Assembly: GCA_016801885.1 (NCBI GenBank)
Contig: JAFBJY010000401.1
Location: 124,001 to 188,000 of the forward strand
Direction: 5' to 3'
Origin: Toxotes chatareus
Lineage: Eukaryota; Chordata; Actinopteri; Toxotidae
DNA: 64,000 nt
Below, piece after piece: positions 34,098 through 44,580 of this stretch (position 1 is the stretch's first letter; every line of letters begins with the position of its first letter). The notes below the pieces were generated by a model, which saw nothing but the letters and a program-made list of their open reading frames with translations, made no database searches and was not told the DNA's origin. The translations under genes were made by a program, and so were the position numbers.

Positions 34098-35108
34098 GTG
34101 GTGCACAGTGGTGCAGTCACCATCCCCACACGTGGAGACAACATTCTGGACTGTGTGTACACTAACATTCAGGATGCATACAGAGCTCTTCCTCGCACTC
34201 CTCTTGGCCTCTCCGACCACATCTCCATCCTGCTTGCGCCAGCTTACACGCCCCCTGCTGAGACGGATCAGTCCAACAAAGAAGACTGTCACTGTGTGGC
34301 CCAGTGATGCAGCCTCTGTGCTCCAGGACAGTCAGTGCACAGACTGGCAGGTCTTCTGGGAGGCAGCTACATATGAGGGAGAGGTGGACCTAGAGGAATA
34401 CACCTCCTCCGCCCCTCGGCTTCATCTCCAAGTGTGCTGATGACGTCACCACCACCAGGACAGTAACCTGCTTCTCAAACCAGAAACCCTGGCTGAATGC
34501 TGAAGTCAGAGCTCTGCTGAAAGCTAGGGATGCTGCGTTCAGGGCAGGTGAGGCATCAGCGCTGAGAGTGGCGAGGAAAGAACTGACAGCAGGCATCTCG
34601 AGGGCCAAAGCCACATATGCTCAGAAAATTCAGGGTCACTTCACCTCCAACGACCCCCGGAGCATGTGGAAGGGCATCAAGCGCATCACAAACTACAACA
34701 CCAGGGATGCACAATGCCCACTGGACCCCTCCCTGCCAGATGCACTCAACCAGGCTCAGGAACAGCTTCTTCCCTAGAGTTGTAAGGCTGCTGAACTCTA
34801 GCCCTGCCCTGTAGACACGCCTCCTCACCCACTTACAACACTATCACTAAGTGCGATACTTTTCTTTGTTCTACCATCACCTCCTACTTGCACATGCGTA
34901 TTTATGCACATGCTAATCTCGGCTTCCTTATCTTATCTTTATTTAAATGTTTATATGTTTATATTTGCCCTTATGTTTATATTTATATTTTTCACTCTTA
35001 CATCTTACATTTTGCTCTTGATGGCTTCAACTGGGACCTGAGAACTAATTTCGTACCATAACATGTAAATGTACTGGAATGACAATAAAAGCTCCTTGAT
35101 CCTTGATC
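34098..35108 (+). mobile_element. Internally deleted LINE (CR1/L2/Rex1-like) in unit C
   Basis: Starts with 'gatggtggtgcacagtggtg', like 'agatggcggtgcacagtggt' in D. It then jumps to endonuclease C-terminal sequence ('NILDCVYTNIQDAYRA', 'LGLSDHISILL'), the linker ('KRITNYNTRDAQCP') and a 3' UTR ending in ATGACAATAAAGCTCC and CTTGATC repeats. Most of the reverse transcriptase is missing. The same insertion sits at the same site in D (53,495-53,870) with a different internal deletion. Confidence 0.75.
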
Positions 35109-35255
35109 CATGTATAGTAATATTGCAGAAACCCTCATTTACTGATGGTAATGAATATGTCTTCTGTATATCTTCTGCTTTAGTCTTCTGTGAACCTTGG
35201 CCCAGTAATTATCCGCTGGCTAATCAGTGACTGTATGTCCTTTTGTGTCCTCCAG

Positions 35256-35393
35256 GAGAGTACTGTTCCAGTGGGCTGGAGCAGGCTCTTGGTGATCAGT
35301 AATGTCCCCAACATGCCCTCTGGCTCCTCTGAGGTCCAAAAACTGGTGTCACGCTTTGGTACCGTCATCAAGACCCTCGTGCTCAACAACATG
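35256..35393 (+). pseudogene. znf638-like: RRM3-like exon (first half), unit C
   Basis: 138 nt, phase 0, acceptor cctccag, donor gtgagt. It reads 'ESTVPVGWSRLLVISNVP' (RNP2-like strand), then 'SEVQKLVSRFGTVIKTLVL'. It is open in C. The copy in D (54,017-54,155) has one extra base and shifts. Confidence 0.7.
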
Positions 35394-35581
35394 GTGAGTG
35401 CTGTTTGTCTGTGCAGCTGCAGACATGCTAATCCACGAGATCCTCAGCCACCCCTGTCCTGAATATCCGTGTCCTCACACACAGCTCTGTCCTGGGCTGA
35501 AAATCCAAATCACATCTTGCTCTTTATCTGTAAAGACATGTAACATGCTGTTGATGTGATGTTGTGCCTCTTCCTGCTTAG

Positions 35582-35746
35582 GTCATTTGTGAGATGGCGA
35601 CTGCAGCCATGGCATTCTCTGTTTACAAACGCTTCCAGACGTTTCCGTGCATCATCCAGAACAACCCCCTGTTCTTCTCCCACAAGCCGGACCCCAAGGC
35701 CAACACACAGACAAAAGTCATCACTACGTACCTTGAGTCGTCTGAG
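35582..35746 (+). pseudogene. znf638-like: RRM3-like exon (second half), unit C
   Basis: 165 nt, phase 0, acceptor gcttag. It encodes 'VICEMATAAMAFSVYKRF' (RNP1-like strand and helix), then 'FPCIIQNNPLFFS' and 'TYLESSE'. It follows the previous exon without a gap. The donor gtaaat lies at a deletion junction: the intron present in D (54,509-54,651) is gone, so the sequence runs straight into part of the next exon. Confidence 0.7.
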
Positions 35747-36452
35747 GTAAATCTGAGAGGAAGAGGAGGCTGTCCATAGAGAAGTCTGAACCTCCTTTGG
35801 AGGAGGTGGAAAAGATGCTTCTGGGACAGAACAGAAGATGAAGAGCACAGAGAAGACGGCTGGTGAAGACCAAGCTTTGGGAGAAGACACCAGCAAAGAC
35901 AGCATCAGAATCCATGAGCCCAAGCGCTGCTGTTTCCCACTCTTCAGCTGCACAAGACGCCAAAGCAGAAGCAGTCATGGATACAGACATGAGGGAAGCA
36001 TCTGCTGATAAAACTGTCTCAGAGAAAGTAGGAGACAATAAAGGAGTCAATCCATCTGAAGCAGGAAAGGACAAGGCTGCAGGTGCTGAAGAGACAAAGG
36101 CATCTGTGTCTAATGGCAGAGCAGCTTCCATGGAGACGGCCATGCCAGAGCTACCTAAGTACAGGGAGGAGGAAAGGAGGGAGTGGCAGAGGAGGGAGAG
36201 AAAGAGAGCACAGGGTGTCTTTATGTTTAGAAATCACACCACTGCCCACCCTGGACTCCACCCCAGAGGTCCAACACCTGTCCATGCCTGCCCCTGCAGA
36301 CTCCTCCTCAAACAGCCCAGCCATAGGAGCAGTGACTGCAGAGAGTGAGGACGATAAGAAAGAGGAGAGTCCTCTCAGTCACAGCCAGGCCAAGGAGGAA
36401 GAGACCATGCTGGGGTTGGACAAAGACACGGGAGCTCCTACTGCAGAGACAG
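35747..36452 (+). pseudogene. znf638-like: Acidic exons fused by deletions, unit C
   Basis: Fusion of pieces of four D exons. The acidic region ('VMDTDMREASADKT', 'EAGKDKAAGAEETKASV') leads to 'MPELPK'. It then jumps into the tail of the coiled-coil exon ('REEERREWQRRERKRA'), and after a second deletion into the Ser/Pro-rich exon ('TPEVQHLSMPAPADSSSN', 'ESPLSHSQAKEEET'). A 161-codon frame (35,863-36,348) spans the first junction. It shifts at the second, and the real exon frame resumes in the 36,083-36,463 reading. Confidence 0.6.
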
Positions 36453-36754
36453 GTATGCTTTGATTTTAGTAGAACTGTGAGTGGCAGCAGTTCCTCAATG
36501 GGTAGAGAATCAGGCTTGTCCAAATTGACCTCTTCTTCAAGTGTTTGAGATGATGGGATGTTGTCCTTGGGGCAGGTACTTGCCATAAGTCATTGCAGGT
36601 GTTTAACAAAAGCACCAAGATGAAGACACATGAAGTCCATTTGGAAAATGTTTAATTATTAGCTTATCTGCTTTGTTGAGCAAAGCCAGGACCAGGTCTT
36701 TTATCCCTGTGTATGTCCTAGATTGGACTTTAAAGCAGTCCCTGTCTCTTCTAG

Positions 36755-36876
36755 GAAGGCAACAGATGTCCAAAGACCAAACAAGAGAAGAGGAAAGTAT
36801 GAAGAAGACATTACAGATAAAAACACAGATGAGCACGGACTACTCCCTCCCCCTTTTGACGCCAGCAATCCAGTTG
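36755..36876 (+). pseudogene. znf638-like: Linker exon before the C-terminal finger, unit C
   Basis: Acceptor cttctag, donor gtatga. One frame reads 'DVQRPNKRRGKYEEDITD', then 'LLPPPFDASNPV' and ends in phase 1, which joins correctly to the finger exon as Gly-Met-Glu-Phe. The phase at its 5' end does not fit the preceding exon, so a shift is likely within or before it. Confidence 0.6.
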
Positions 36877-36949
36877 GTATGACACTATTTATTCACTGTG
36901 ACTGTTCATCACTGTTTTCTTTACATGTGTATATCCACAGTCACTCTCG

Positions 36950-36974
36950 TGTGTGTGTGTGTGTGTGTGTGTGT
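36950..36974. repeat. (GT)n microsatellite
   Basis: GT run upstream of the finger exon, shorter than in units A and B. Confidence 0.9.
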
Positions 36975-36990
36975 GGGTTTGTGTCCTCAG

Positions 36991-37305
36991 GTATGGAGTT
37001 CTTAGTCCCAAAGACCTCTTTCTTCTGTACAGTATGTAATCCATTCTTCAGCCGAACCAAAGAAGCTGAGATCAACCACTGCAAAACCATCAAACACTAC
37101 GAGAACCTAAAGGTAGGCAGCTCATGGTTATTTGTTGCAGTTTCTCCCTCTTTTATTCTGCTCCATTTTCACACTTACTGTGATACAGGTGATAAAACGT
37201 CCACGTGTGTTCACAAAGAGTGTTTTTCCTTTTATCCTCCTCTTGTAGAAATACCTGCAGACTGAGAAGACGGTGAATGTGACGGACAAACCAGACCCCA
37301 GCTGA
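36991..37305 (+). pseudogene. znf638-like: Intact C-terminal matrin/U1-type zinc finger exons, unit C
   Basis: Two exons, 36,991-37,112 and 37,249-37,305, with good borders (tcctcag...gtaggc; cttgtag...TGA). The joined reading gives 'GMEFLVPKTSFFCTVCNPFF', then a helix with N-H-C-K-T-I-K-H, then 'KYLQTEKTVNVTDKPDPS' and stop. C-x2-C and H-x5-H are the ligands of a matrin-type C2H2 finger. ZNF638 and matrin-3 end in this way, after a 'NPxGxEFVVPK' lead. This is the only unbroken copy of the finger in the window. It could still be expressed if joined to other exons, but upstream breaks argue against a normal protein. Confidence 0.75.
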
Positions 37306-37799
37306 ATGTGGCTGTGAAGCTTTTCACTCACTTTTGCCATTCCCCTCCTTTTGTATCGTCTCTTTATTTCTCACTCAAGGTCCAAATTCTCACACTGGTA
37401 TAGATTAGTCTCATGTCTCCTTTTAAATAAATATGACATCAATAAAATGTATTTACTAAATTGATTCATATCATCACTTAGATTAGCTTTTCTGTGAGTC
37501 AAAGATCTTTTCTTACAGATATAGTAGATAGATAGACAGATAGATAGCTGCTGGGGACAGTGGCATCCAGACGGCCAGTCTTCATAGCTGTCCAACAACA
37601 ACAAGGTATGACAAGGCCCAGGGCTGGTTAGTCCAGCTTCAAGTGCTAGCTGGGACAGAAGACTTGCACACCAGGGGCAGCACAGTGGACCATTACCTTC
37701 ATCAAGGTGGGAGAGAAGATTCAGCTTCAACCAAAGGCTCAAACAGAGCTCTCTCTGCAGTACAGCAACTGTACTAACAACTCAGATATTATCATGAAA

Positions 37800-39046
37800 T
37801 ATTTGCAGAAAAATCTTTTGGGATTTCACAAGGTGTGGCTGCATCAGACAGACACATACAAAACAAATCATTTCTTTATTGTTATTGACAAAAAAAGCAA
37901 AAGTAAATTCTTCATGGTGTCAACATGTCAGTTCTCAACATAGTCGGTATCAAAGTTAACAAATAGCAAAGAATGTCTTCAAAACTGAACAAAAGATAAA
38001 TAAACCATCACACAACAAAATTCATATTTAGTGCTCCTGCCATTAGCACGCAGTATCGCTTTAATCCTGGCTGGCATGTTCTCCACGAGCCTTTCACACT
38101 GTTGAGGGGTAATCTTCTCCTATTCTTCTTCAATTACTATTTTTAATTCTTCCAAATTCTTTGCTTAAAACAGACCTTTTGATAAACCAGCAAAGATTTT
38201 CAATGGGGCTCATGTCCGGGATTGAGCTGGCCACTCTAACACCTGGATATTGTGCTCCTGCAGCCAAGTTCTACTTGACCTGGATGCGTGGCAAGGGGCA
38301 TTATCTTGCCCAAACATCTGCTTTCCACCTCCACTGTGCATCTTCAAACAGCCACAGCACTTTTCTGTAGAGAAGCCTATGTGTCAGCTCAAGTTATTTC
38401 TGGCTTTTTTCTTTGCATCCCCAACAATTTTCCTGCCACTTGTGGCTGAAGTTTTTCTTGCTCTACCTGAGCGTAGCTTGGTATCAACAGAAGCCCATAT
38501 TTTCCATTTCTTCATCAGAGTTTGAACACTACTGATTGGCATTGTCAAATGTTTGGATATGTTTTTCTATCCTTTTCCTGCTTTCTAAAGTTCAAATACC
38601 TTCTCTTGTAGGTCTTTTCATAGTTCTTTTGCTTTCCCCATGGCTCAGAATCCAGCAAAGTCAGTGCAGCACTAGATGAAATGTGCAGGCATCTGTCAGG
38701 AGCCCATAGACTCACTGACTCTTTATACACACACACTAATTACAGCCAAACAGGTGTGGACAGTGAGCCTTAAAAGCCATTTAAAGCTGTTTGTGTCAAC
38801 TTGTGTGCATAGTATCAGGCCAAAACTTCAAGGGTATGTATACTTTTGATCAGGGCCATTTGGGTGTTTCAACTTGTCTCTATGATTTAAAAAGAGCAAA
38901 TATAATAATGTGATAATAAATAACTTTGCCTGACCACTAACTCTGAATGAAAGAAAAGCTTTTGCATGATCAAACATATTTTCTGAAAAATGGACAATAT
39001 TTCACAAATTTTGCCAGGGTATGTAAACTTATGAGCACAACTGTAT
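37800..39046 (-). mobile_element. Tc1/mariner element, degraded, unit C
   Basis: Minus strand. The right terminus at 39,046 reads 'acagttgtgctcataagttt' inward. A transposase start at about 38,643 gives 'MGKAKEL', then a helix-turn-helix region. Later come the 'WPAQSPD...PIEN' stretch (about 38,180-38,240) and 'LVENMPARIKA' (about 38,050-38,090), typical of the C-terminal half of a Tc1 DDE transposase. Stops and gaps break it. It is the fullest version of the relic found in all four units. Confidence 0.75.
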
Positions 39047-39070
39047 GTGTGTGTGTGTGTGTGTGTGTTG
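39046..39070. repeat. (GT)n microsatellite
   Basis: GT run directly abutting the right terminus of the Tc1 element. Confidence 0.9.
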
Positions 39071-39527
39071 ATGTGATTTTCTTAAACCAGGCTGAAAAAA
39101 ACTACACATATATTTTGTTGAGCTCATGTTTTCTTTTCTTTCTTTCCTTCTTTGCTTCTTTTTTTCCATCTTTCTGAAAACTTTCCGCAAAGTTTCCTTG
39201 AAGGCACAATGGTACTCTGTGCTGGGCTGAATTCCACACTGATTGTTACTAATACTGTCATCTAATACTGTCTGTATACAGTATAAAGAGCTTTATTTCC
39301 AACATGGTACACCTCAGTCATACTACAGTAACAGCTATCTGTAATGTATCCACACTTTGTAATTTGAGCCATCTGGATTCTTCCAATTGTGACTTTTGGA
39401 GCTGCATTTACCACTTTGCCTCATTCATGGCCTGTAACGTGCCTACTTGTAATTTGGATATTTCCTCAATGGCAAGTTGCTGATGTGGATTCAAGAAGAT
39501 ATTTTCTTCTTCCACTTAAAGAACTAC

Positions 39528-39856
39528 AACCAACTGTGCTGAGCAAACCACATGCACACAAAACACACACATACTCACTCCTGGACTTAAAATTGCTGCT
39601 ATATGTGCAGCTTTTCTTCTTTTTTATTTCTCTCACTGTTCAAACAGTGCACATGGTCACTTTGGTCATACTATTTATAGTATTTATTATTATTGTTTCC
39701 TCTAATCTAAGGTTTTTTTTTTTTTCTTGGAGTCTTTATATTCTGTCTGTATTATCTGTATATTCTGAGTGCCTGTACCCTATTGCTTCTGCTCTTTGCT
39801 GCTCTAACAGTGTAATTTCCCCATTGTGGGACTATTAAAGGTTTATCTTATCTTAT
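39528..39856 (+). mobile_element. LINE 3' end inserted only in unit C
   Basis: Interrupts 'aaagaactac|tgtatgaaaatga', which is continuous in units A and B. It ends with 'atttccccattgtgggacta', 'ttaaagg' and a TTATC repeat, the usual 3' end of a fish non-LTR retrotransposon. A short TAC/CTAC overlap could be the target duplication. It arrived after C separated from A and B. Confidence 0.7.
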
Positions 39857-39959
39857 CTACTGTATGAAAATGAAGGGCAGAGATGATGGAGGATATCATT
39901 CTAACTCTTATTTTATTGCCATCGATTCAATTCAATTTATTCATTAATTATACAGCGCC

Positions 39960-40640
39960 TTACAGAGAAAGAGAAAACTCTCTCTTTCTCTCAGACACAA
40001 GAACTCTGAGAGAAAGAAAGAGAAAAAACTCTCTGAGGAGGGAAGAGAAAGAGAAGATGAGAAAGAGAGAAGAGCAGAGAAAGAGAGTTCTCTCTCTTTC
40101 TCTTTCGGTGGAGAAAGAGCAGGAGAGAAGAATTGTCTGCGGAGGGAAGAGAAAGAGAGAACAACAGAGAAGTTGAGACAGAGAGAAGCAGAGAAAGAGA
40201 GAGTTCTTCTCTCTCGTTCTCTTTTGGTGGAGAAAGAGGGTTAGCGTTACGGAAAACGCTCTCTTTCTCGCTGAGGAGGGCGAAAGAAGGCCATGCTCTC
40301 CTTCTCGCTCCCTCCCTCTCCATCGATAGAGACAGAAAGAGAGAGGAAAAGCGTCTCGATCTCTATCTGTCTCAAGGAGAGAGAGGGGAAGCTCTCTGTG
40401 TAACTCGCTCTCTGCCTGAGAGAGAGAAGAGAGAGATCTCTTGCTCTTCCCTTTCTCTCTGCCTGAGAGAGAGGAGGAACCAAGAGAGAAAACATAGAGA
40501 GGCAAAAACTCTCCCTGCTGGAGAAATGATGTATAGAAATGGAAATAATCTACATTTAAATAAGCATCTCTCTCTGTGTTTTCTCTCTCGCTCCCTGAGA
40601 GAGAAAGAGAGAGCAAAAACTCTCTTTTTCTCTCTGGTGG
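39960..40640. repeat. GAGA/TCTC alternating tract, unit C (largest)
   Basis: About 680 bp of alternating GA-rich and CT-rich blocks, so both strands carry open Arg/Glu/Lys-rich and Ser/Leu-rich frames (up to 218 codons on the minus strand). The sequence is strongly self-complementary over many lengths. I regard all these frames as by-products. Confidence 0.85.
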
Positions 40641-41567
40641 CCCGGGTCACATCTGTATTCAGTTCTCCTGGATATTAACCTCACAGACGCTCAAAATGAA
40701 CCGTTATCAGTAAGGATCCGCAGCATGAGCGGATCGAAAGCGACTGAATGCCCCCAGCAAAGACGTTGGTAGCCTGAGACACCGGCGACGCACCGCCACC
40801 AGAGCTGTCCCTACCTCCTCAGAAACGTTGAGTCAGTGAAGGAAGGCTCCTCATTTATATCATCTGGCTGCCGCCGTAGTGACGTCAGAGCCGTTGCCTG
40901 GGCATCAAAGGCAGGTGAGATGGTGACATCATGAGCCACACCTCCTCTGAGCTGCTGCTCACTGGATGCTTTTTGCAAGTGTTGCGAGTGAAAATCCCAG
41001 CAAGTGTAGGGGTGTTCTGATACATCAGTCAGATTGTTGGAAAATTCAAAAGCATTCCAGAGGCAGTGGAAAGAATAAAAATGATCAAGTGCAGCTCTAC
41101 ACTTTGATTTGAACATTTGTCATGTATGACTTCATTTAATACTGTAGGTTCATACATGATCATCCACAGCTGAAGCTCACATTCATGCACCTGTCCTGAC
41201 AAGATGCTACATGTGATTCATTGTGATCCACCATGTCTCAGCTAAAATGTTTTTCCTTGAGTCTTATTCAAAATGTGACACTGAAAACTCAACCATCTGT
41301 GCCAACAGAATGAAGATAAGTTATGAAAAAAACATCAACAAACTCAGAGCAAGAGCTTCATAAATACCTTTATTGCACATTAAAATCTGTTTTCATTTCA
41401 ACAATTGTATCAACTGTCAATATCAGCACAAAAGTGTATAAAAGAATGGAATGAACTGATGAATTTGAATGTTTTATTTTTCCCAACTAGTTATTGTAAA
41501 TGAACACATATTTAATGTGCCTTATTCATTTGTGGTTACAGTTATATTAAATTTCAAATAAACCTAC
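40641..41567 (+). other. Conserved 3' tail of the unit with CRE palindrome
   Basis: Matches 5,780-6,660 (A), 22,164-22,695 (B) and, in part, 58,580-59,060 (D). It contains TGACGTCA at 40,880-40,887 and a CpG-bearing stretch, then AT-rich sequence with the repeated word 'gagcaagagcttcataaata'. No reading frame is conserved between copies. It could be an old element or a regulatory region. Confidence 0.5.
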
Positions 41568-42270
41568 TGTACAGAAGGTCGTCTCTTTGAGTACTGTTCC
41601 CTTAAGACTGTTGTTAATTATCGCACATGTCAATTCCCACACTGCCGCGGTCCTTGAATGCACCGCAGACGTGTCGATCGATCCGGAGAAAACAGCTGAG
41701 TGACTCCGCAGTGTGCGTCTAAAAGCAGTGAGTTTTGTTGTTATGCCACATGTGTACCCTTCGTTAATACTTATATACATTCATAAGTCAAGTAATGACA
41801 TGCCAGTCGTTTTTGGTCAGTGGCATTCGTGATGTTATAAGGAATTAGCCACTAATTAGCGGCAGGTAGTTAGCTGCCGCTGAGAAGTTTATGCTAGCTC
41901 ACTGCGTAGCTAAGCACTGTTGTTTACATTGCATTTTTCCTCTTGGTTTGATCCGTTGATTGATCATTGTGATTTAAGTTATAAGTAATATTGAGCTGTA
42001 TTTCAGTTACTCTGATTAGATACACATATTTGGCTCAGTATATATTTTATGTGATTTTTACTTAATTCTAATTGTATTGTGTTACTGTGTTTGTATTACA
42101 AAAACCACACTCATACGCATGTAATCACTCATGAAAGTTATATAAAAGGTCAAACTTTATTCCTGGTCTCCGTTCCTCATTCTCCACCTACCTGCTCATG
42201 TGTCCTGACCGACACACTGAAGTGTTTTTGCTGCCACCTAAGATCCACACTCAGTACAGTCTACACAACA
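41568..42270 (+). mobile_element. Probable solo LTR in unit C
   Basis: Interrupts 'aaacctactgtaacccc', which is continuous in units A and D. The insert can be bounded as TGTACAG...CACAACA, with TG/CA ends and CCTAC on both sides (41,563-41,567 and 42,271-42,275), a 5-bp target duplication typical of retroviral integration. A TATA-like 'tataaaagg' lies at about 42,140. No coding region accompanies it. A 10-bp duplication with different ends is also possible because the host and insert share TGTA. Confidence 0.6.
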
Positions 42271-42299
42271 CCTACTGTAACCCCCAACAGTAATGGCAC

Positions 42300-42816
42300 T
42301 GAGTTGCATGGACAGCTTGAAAACGTCCAGAAAAACTCCTGCCAGTTGCTCAGCGCATGAGTTCAGGGTACGACCTGACACCTTGTCTGGACCTGCAGCC
42401 TTGTTGATGTTGATCCTCCTCATGGCGGAGGTCACTTGGTGCAGCTGCAGGACGAGAGGCTGATGCTGCATCTCTGGCTGAGGAAGATGTACAGTCCTTC
42501 TGCTGCTTGGAGAGTCCAAGCGTGCCAAGAAGCTGTTTAAGATGTGATCATGGCCGACCTGCTGGTCGATGCACTTGTAATCCGTCATGGTCCTGATGGG
42601 CCTTTCCACATGTTACCTGGACGTGGGTTGTTATTCATCATTCAAGTGCTCCTCAATGTGCTGCTTGTAGCTGTGTTTTGCCACCTGATGCCCTTTTTTC
42701 ACTTCTTTCCGGGCCCTGCTGTAAGCCAGCCTATCTCCTGACCTATAGGCTGCATCCCGGGCTTTTAGCAGGGTCCGTGACTGTGTTGTCCACTGTGTGT
42801 TATACAAACATAACAC
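42300..42816 (-). mobile_element. LINE fragment (endonuclease-RT linker region)
   Basis: The minus-strand frames read 'RTLLKARDAAYRSGDRLAYS', then '...MTDYKCIDQ' and 'ININKAAGPDKVSGRTLNSC'. This is the conserved segment between endonuclease and reverse transcriptase in fish CR1/L2/Rex1-like elements. It is inserted within the unit C tail after 'ggcactgagtt' and truncated at both sides. Confidence 0.75.
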
Positions 42817-43453
42817 TATCAGATAGAGAAAGAGAACTTAGTAGAGAAAGAAAGGGCTTTTATATAATACAAATAGACTTGTATATAACACAGATAAACT
42901 TGTATATAATACCAATAATACAAATATGTGTGTCACAGAATTTGTGTGTGATTTTAGCTCCAATATGTCATTTGAGCAGCAGCAGGGCACATAGCAGCAG
43001 CTGAGTTAAAGTGCAGGTGTGAGTTCAGATCAGACCGGTGGTGTGTGTGTGTGTGAGTCCATAGTTCTGGTGGTGGTCATAGGGGGGGTGGGTCAGGGTC
43101 CAGAGTTGGTGTGTGGGGGGTCAGCAGGAGAGGGACGGCAGGACGGGGAGAGTTCAGCATCTTAGTGCTGTGCGATATGGGAAAAAAATTATATCCCGAT
43201 ATAGGTAATTTTATATTCCGATAACGATATATATCCCGATATAGAATTTCTTCTTAAAATTATATATATCCACACAAGAATGCAAATTTATCTTATCTTT
43301 TCTGCTTTTGTTTTATTAAACAATTTTAAAGATTGAAACAAGTCTTTTGTTACTGTTATCTTACTGGTCAATTAAAAAAACTATAATAAAATAAATTAAA
43401 ATGTAATATATTAAATTAACAAATACCATTCAGAAATATCTGATGGTGTAATC

Positions 43454-43570
43454 AGTTTTCAAGTCATGCAATAAAGTGCAAAGAAATAAAGTACAGTAAC
43501 AGACCCACTCAGATACAGTATTCAGTTTTCAAGTAGTGCAATAAAGTGCAAAGAAATAAAATACAGTAGC
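43454..43570. repeat. Imperfect direct duplication inside the hAT element
   Basis: The word 'cagttttcaagt' followed by 'tgcaataaagtgcaaagaaa' occurs twice (about 43,453 and 43,522), giving a ~69 bp spaced duplication. Confidence 0.75.
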
Positions 43571-43891
43571 AACATAAAGTGCTAGTAACATTCAAGTATG
43601 CCTACCATTTAACAAATAGGCCTAGTGCTATTAAATGAACTGTTTCAGAGGTAGAAGAGACTTGTTCTGACATAAAATTAAACCTCAGCATCAAACTTTT
43701 CTTTCAGGTTGAGAGATTGAAAGACAAGCTGGTTAACTCTTTCAGGCTTAAGACATGATCTCTTGCATGTAACAATGTCCAAACCAAAACCAAACAGCGG
43801 AGTTCCTTTTCCCTCGTTTGGGGACCAATTCCTCCTCTGTTGGTTTGACGTTTGTTGTGCACTCCATCCCTACGACCATGCTACCACTAGC

Positions 43892-43990
43892 GGAATCCAT
43901 AACTAGCTCTCATGCAAATGGAAAAAATCCATAACTAGCTCTCATGCAAATGGAAAAATCCATAACTAGCTCTCATGCAAATGCTCTCAT
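43892..43990. repeat. Three tandem copies of a ~32 bp repeat
   Basis: 'tccataactagctctcatgc' plus 'aaatggaaaa' repeated three times, followed by short 'tctcatgc' repeats. It lies inside the non-autonomous hAT element. Confidence 0.85.
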
Positions 43991-44195
43991 GCTCTCATGC
44001 ATGGTCAACAGTCAGCCGTAAAGGAGTTTGTGTCGTAAAATGCTGCCGAAAGCGGCAACGCAGCTGCAGTTGCATTATCTGAGCAATTACAGCCCATACC
44101 CGTTAAAATTACGATAAAAACGATAGAGGACTGTATCATACGATAGACATTTTTCTATCGTTTAACGATATATATCATACTATCGCACAGCACAA

Positions 44196-44580
44196 CAGCA
44201 TCCTGACAGCTTGGTGGACCAAGCTGTCTCTCATTCTGCTGGTCCTGGCCCGGAGGCTCTTCAGTCTCCCTCTGGATGGCAGCAGACTGAAGAAGCTGTT
44301 GGACGGGTGGGTGGGATCGCCTGCAATGCAGAGGGCTTTGCAGGTGAGGCAAGTGTGCTAGATGTCCTGGAGGGAGGAGAGAGACACCCACTATCCTCTC
44401 AGCTGCTCTCACTACCTGATGTAGTTTTCCTTTGACAGGACACGGTGCAGGTGCCATACTACACAGTGATGCAGCTGGTCAGGATGCTATACACTCCTCG
44501 CTTCTTTGACATTTCAAGTCCAAGGGGGGACGTGCCGGCCACAAACTTCAGGAGCATCTGCAGCAAGTCGCACCTCAGGT
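44196..44580. other. Repeat-like sequence with a possible exon end
   Basis: Continues the sequence interrupted by the hAT insertion. It includes 'tgatgcagctggtcaggatg', a word common in fish LINE 3' regions. The last ~75 bases read 'SPRGDVPATNFRSICSKSH' up to a gtagct donor-like site at 44,580. This could be a remnant exon but no family was recognised. Confidence 0.3.

Larger units (their letters stand above)
29600..42300 (+). pseudogene. Unit C: most complete ZNF638-like unit
   Basis: Covers a glutamine-rich N-terminal region, part of the first finger, SR-type, RRM-like, acidic and C-terminal finger exons, followed by the shared tail. Many exons are open with consistent phase. However, there is a frameshift near 29,875, a stop at 30,148-30,150, a one-base loss at 31,557, an 80-nt exon out of phase, a LINE at 34.1 kb, and deletions that fuse or remove the exons present in D at 55,203-56,422. 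Similarity to human ZNF638 is judged from remembered motifs, not from a search. Confidence 0.7.
43163..44195. mobile_element. Non-autonomous hAT element with 8-bp target duplication
   Basis: The ends are inverted repeats: TAGTGCTGTGCGATA on the left, and TATCGCACAGCACAA on the right. They are flanked by CAGCATCT (43,155-43,162) and CAGCATCC (44,196-44,203), an 8-bp duplication with one mismatch. The roughly 1.03 kb interior has no transposase, is AT-rich, and shows many 'cgata' words near both ends. The 8-bp duplication and ends indicate the hAT superfamily. Confidence 0.8.

Noticed and set aside
39960..40678. Long Arg/Glu- and Ser/Leu-rich frames on both strands
   Set aside because: They come from GAGA/TCTC repeats. 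Overlapping frames on both strands have no conserved start or composition between units.
41600..42050. CpG-bearing sequence that looked like a host promoter
   Set aside because: It lies within an insertion absent from units A and D, with LTR-like ends, so a solo LTR explains it better.
43892..43990. Regular repeats that could suggest a CRISPR-like array
   Set aside because: Three head-to-tail copies without unique spacers, inside a hAT element in vertebrate DNA: a simple tandem repeat.
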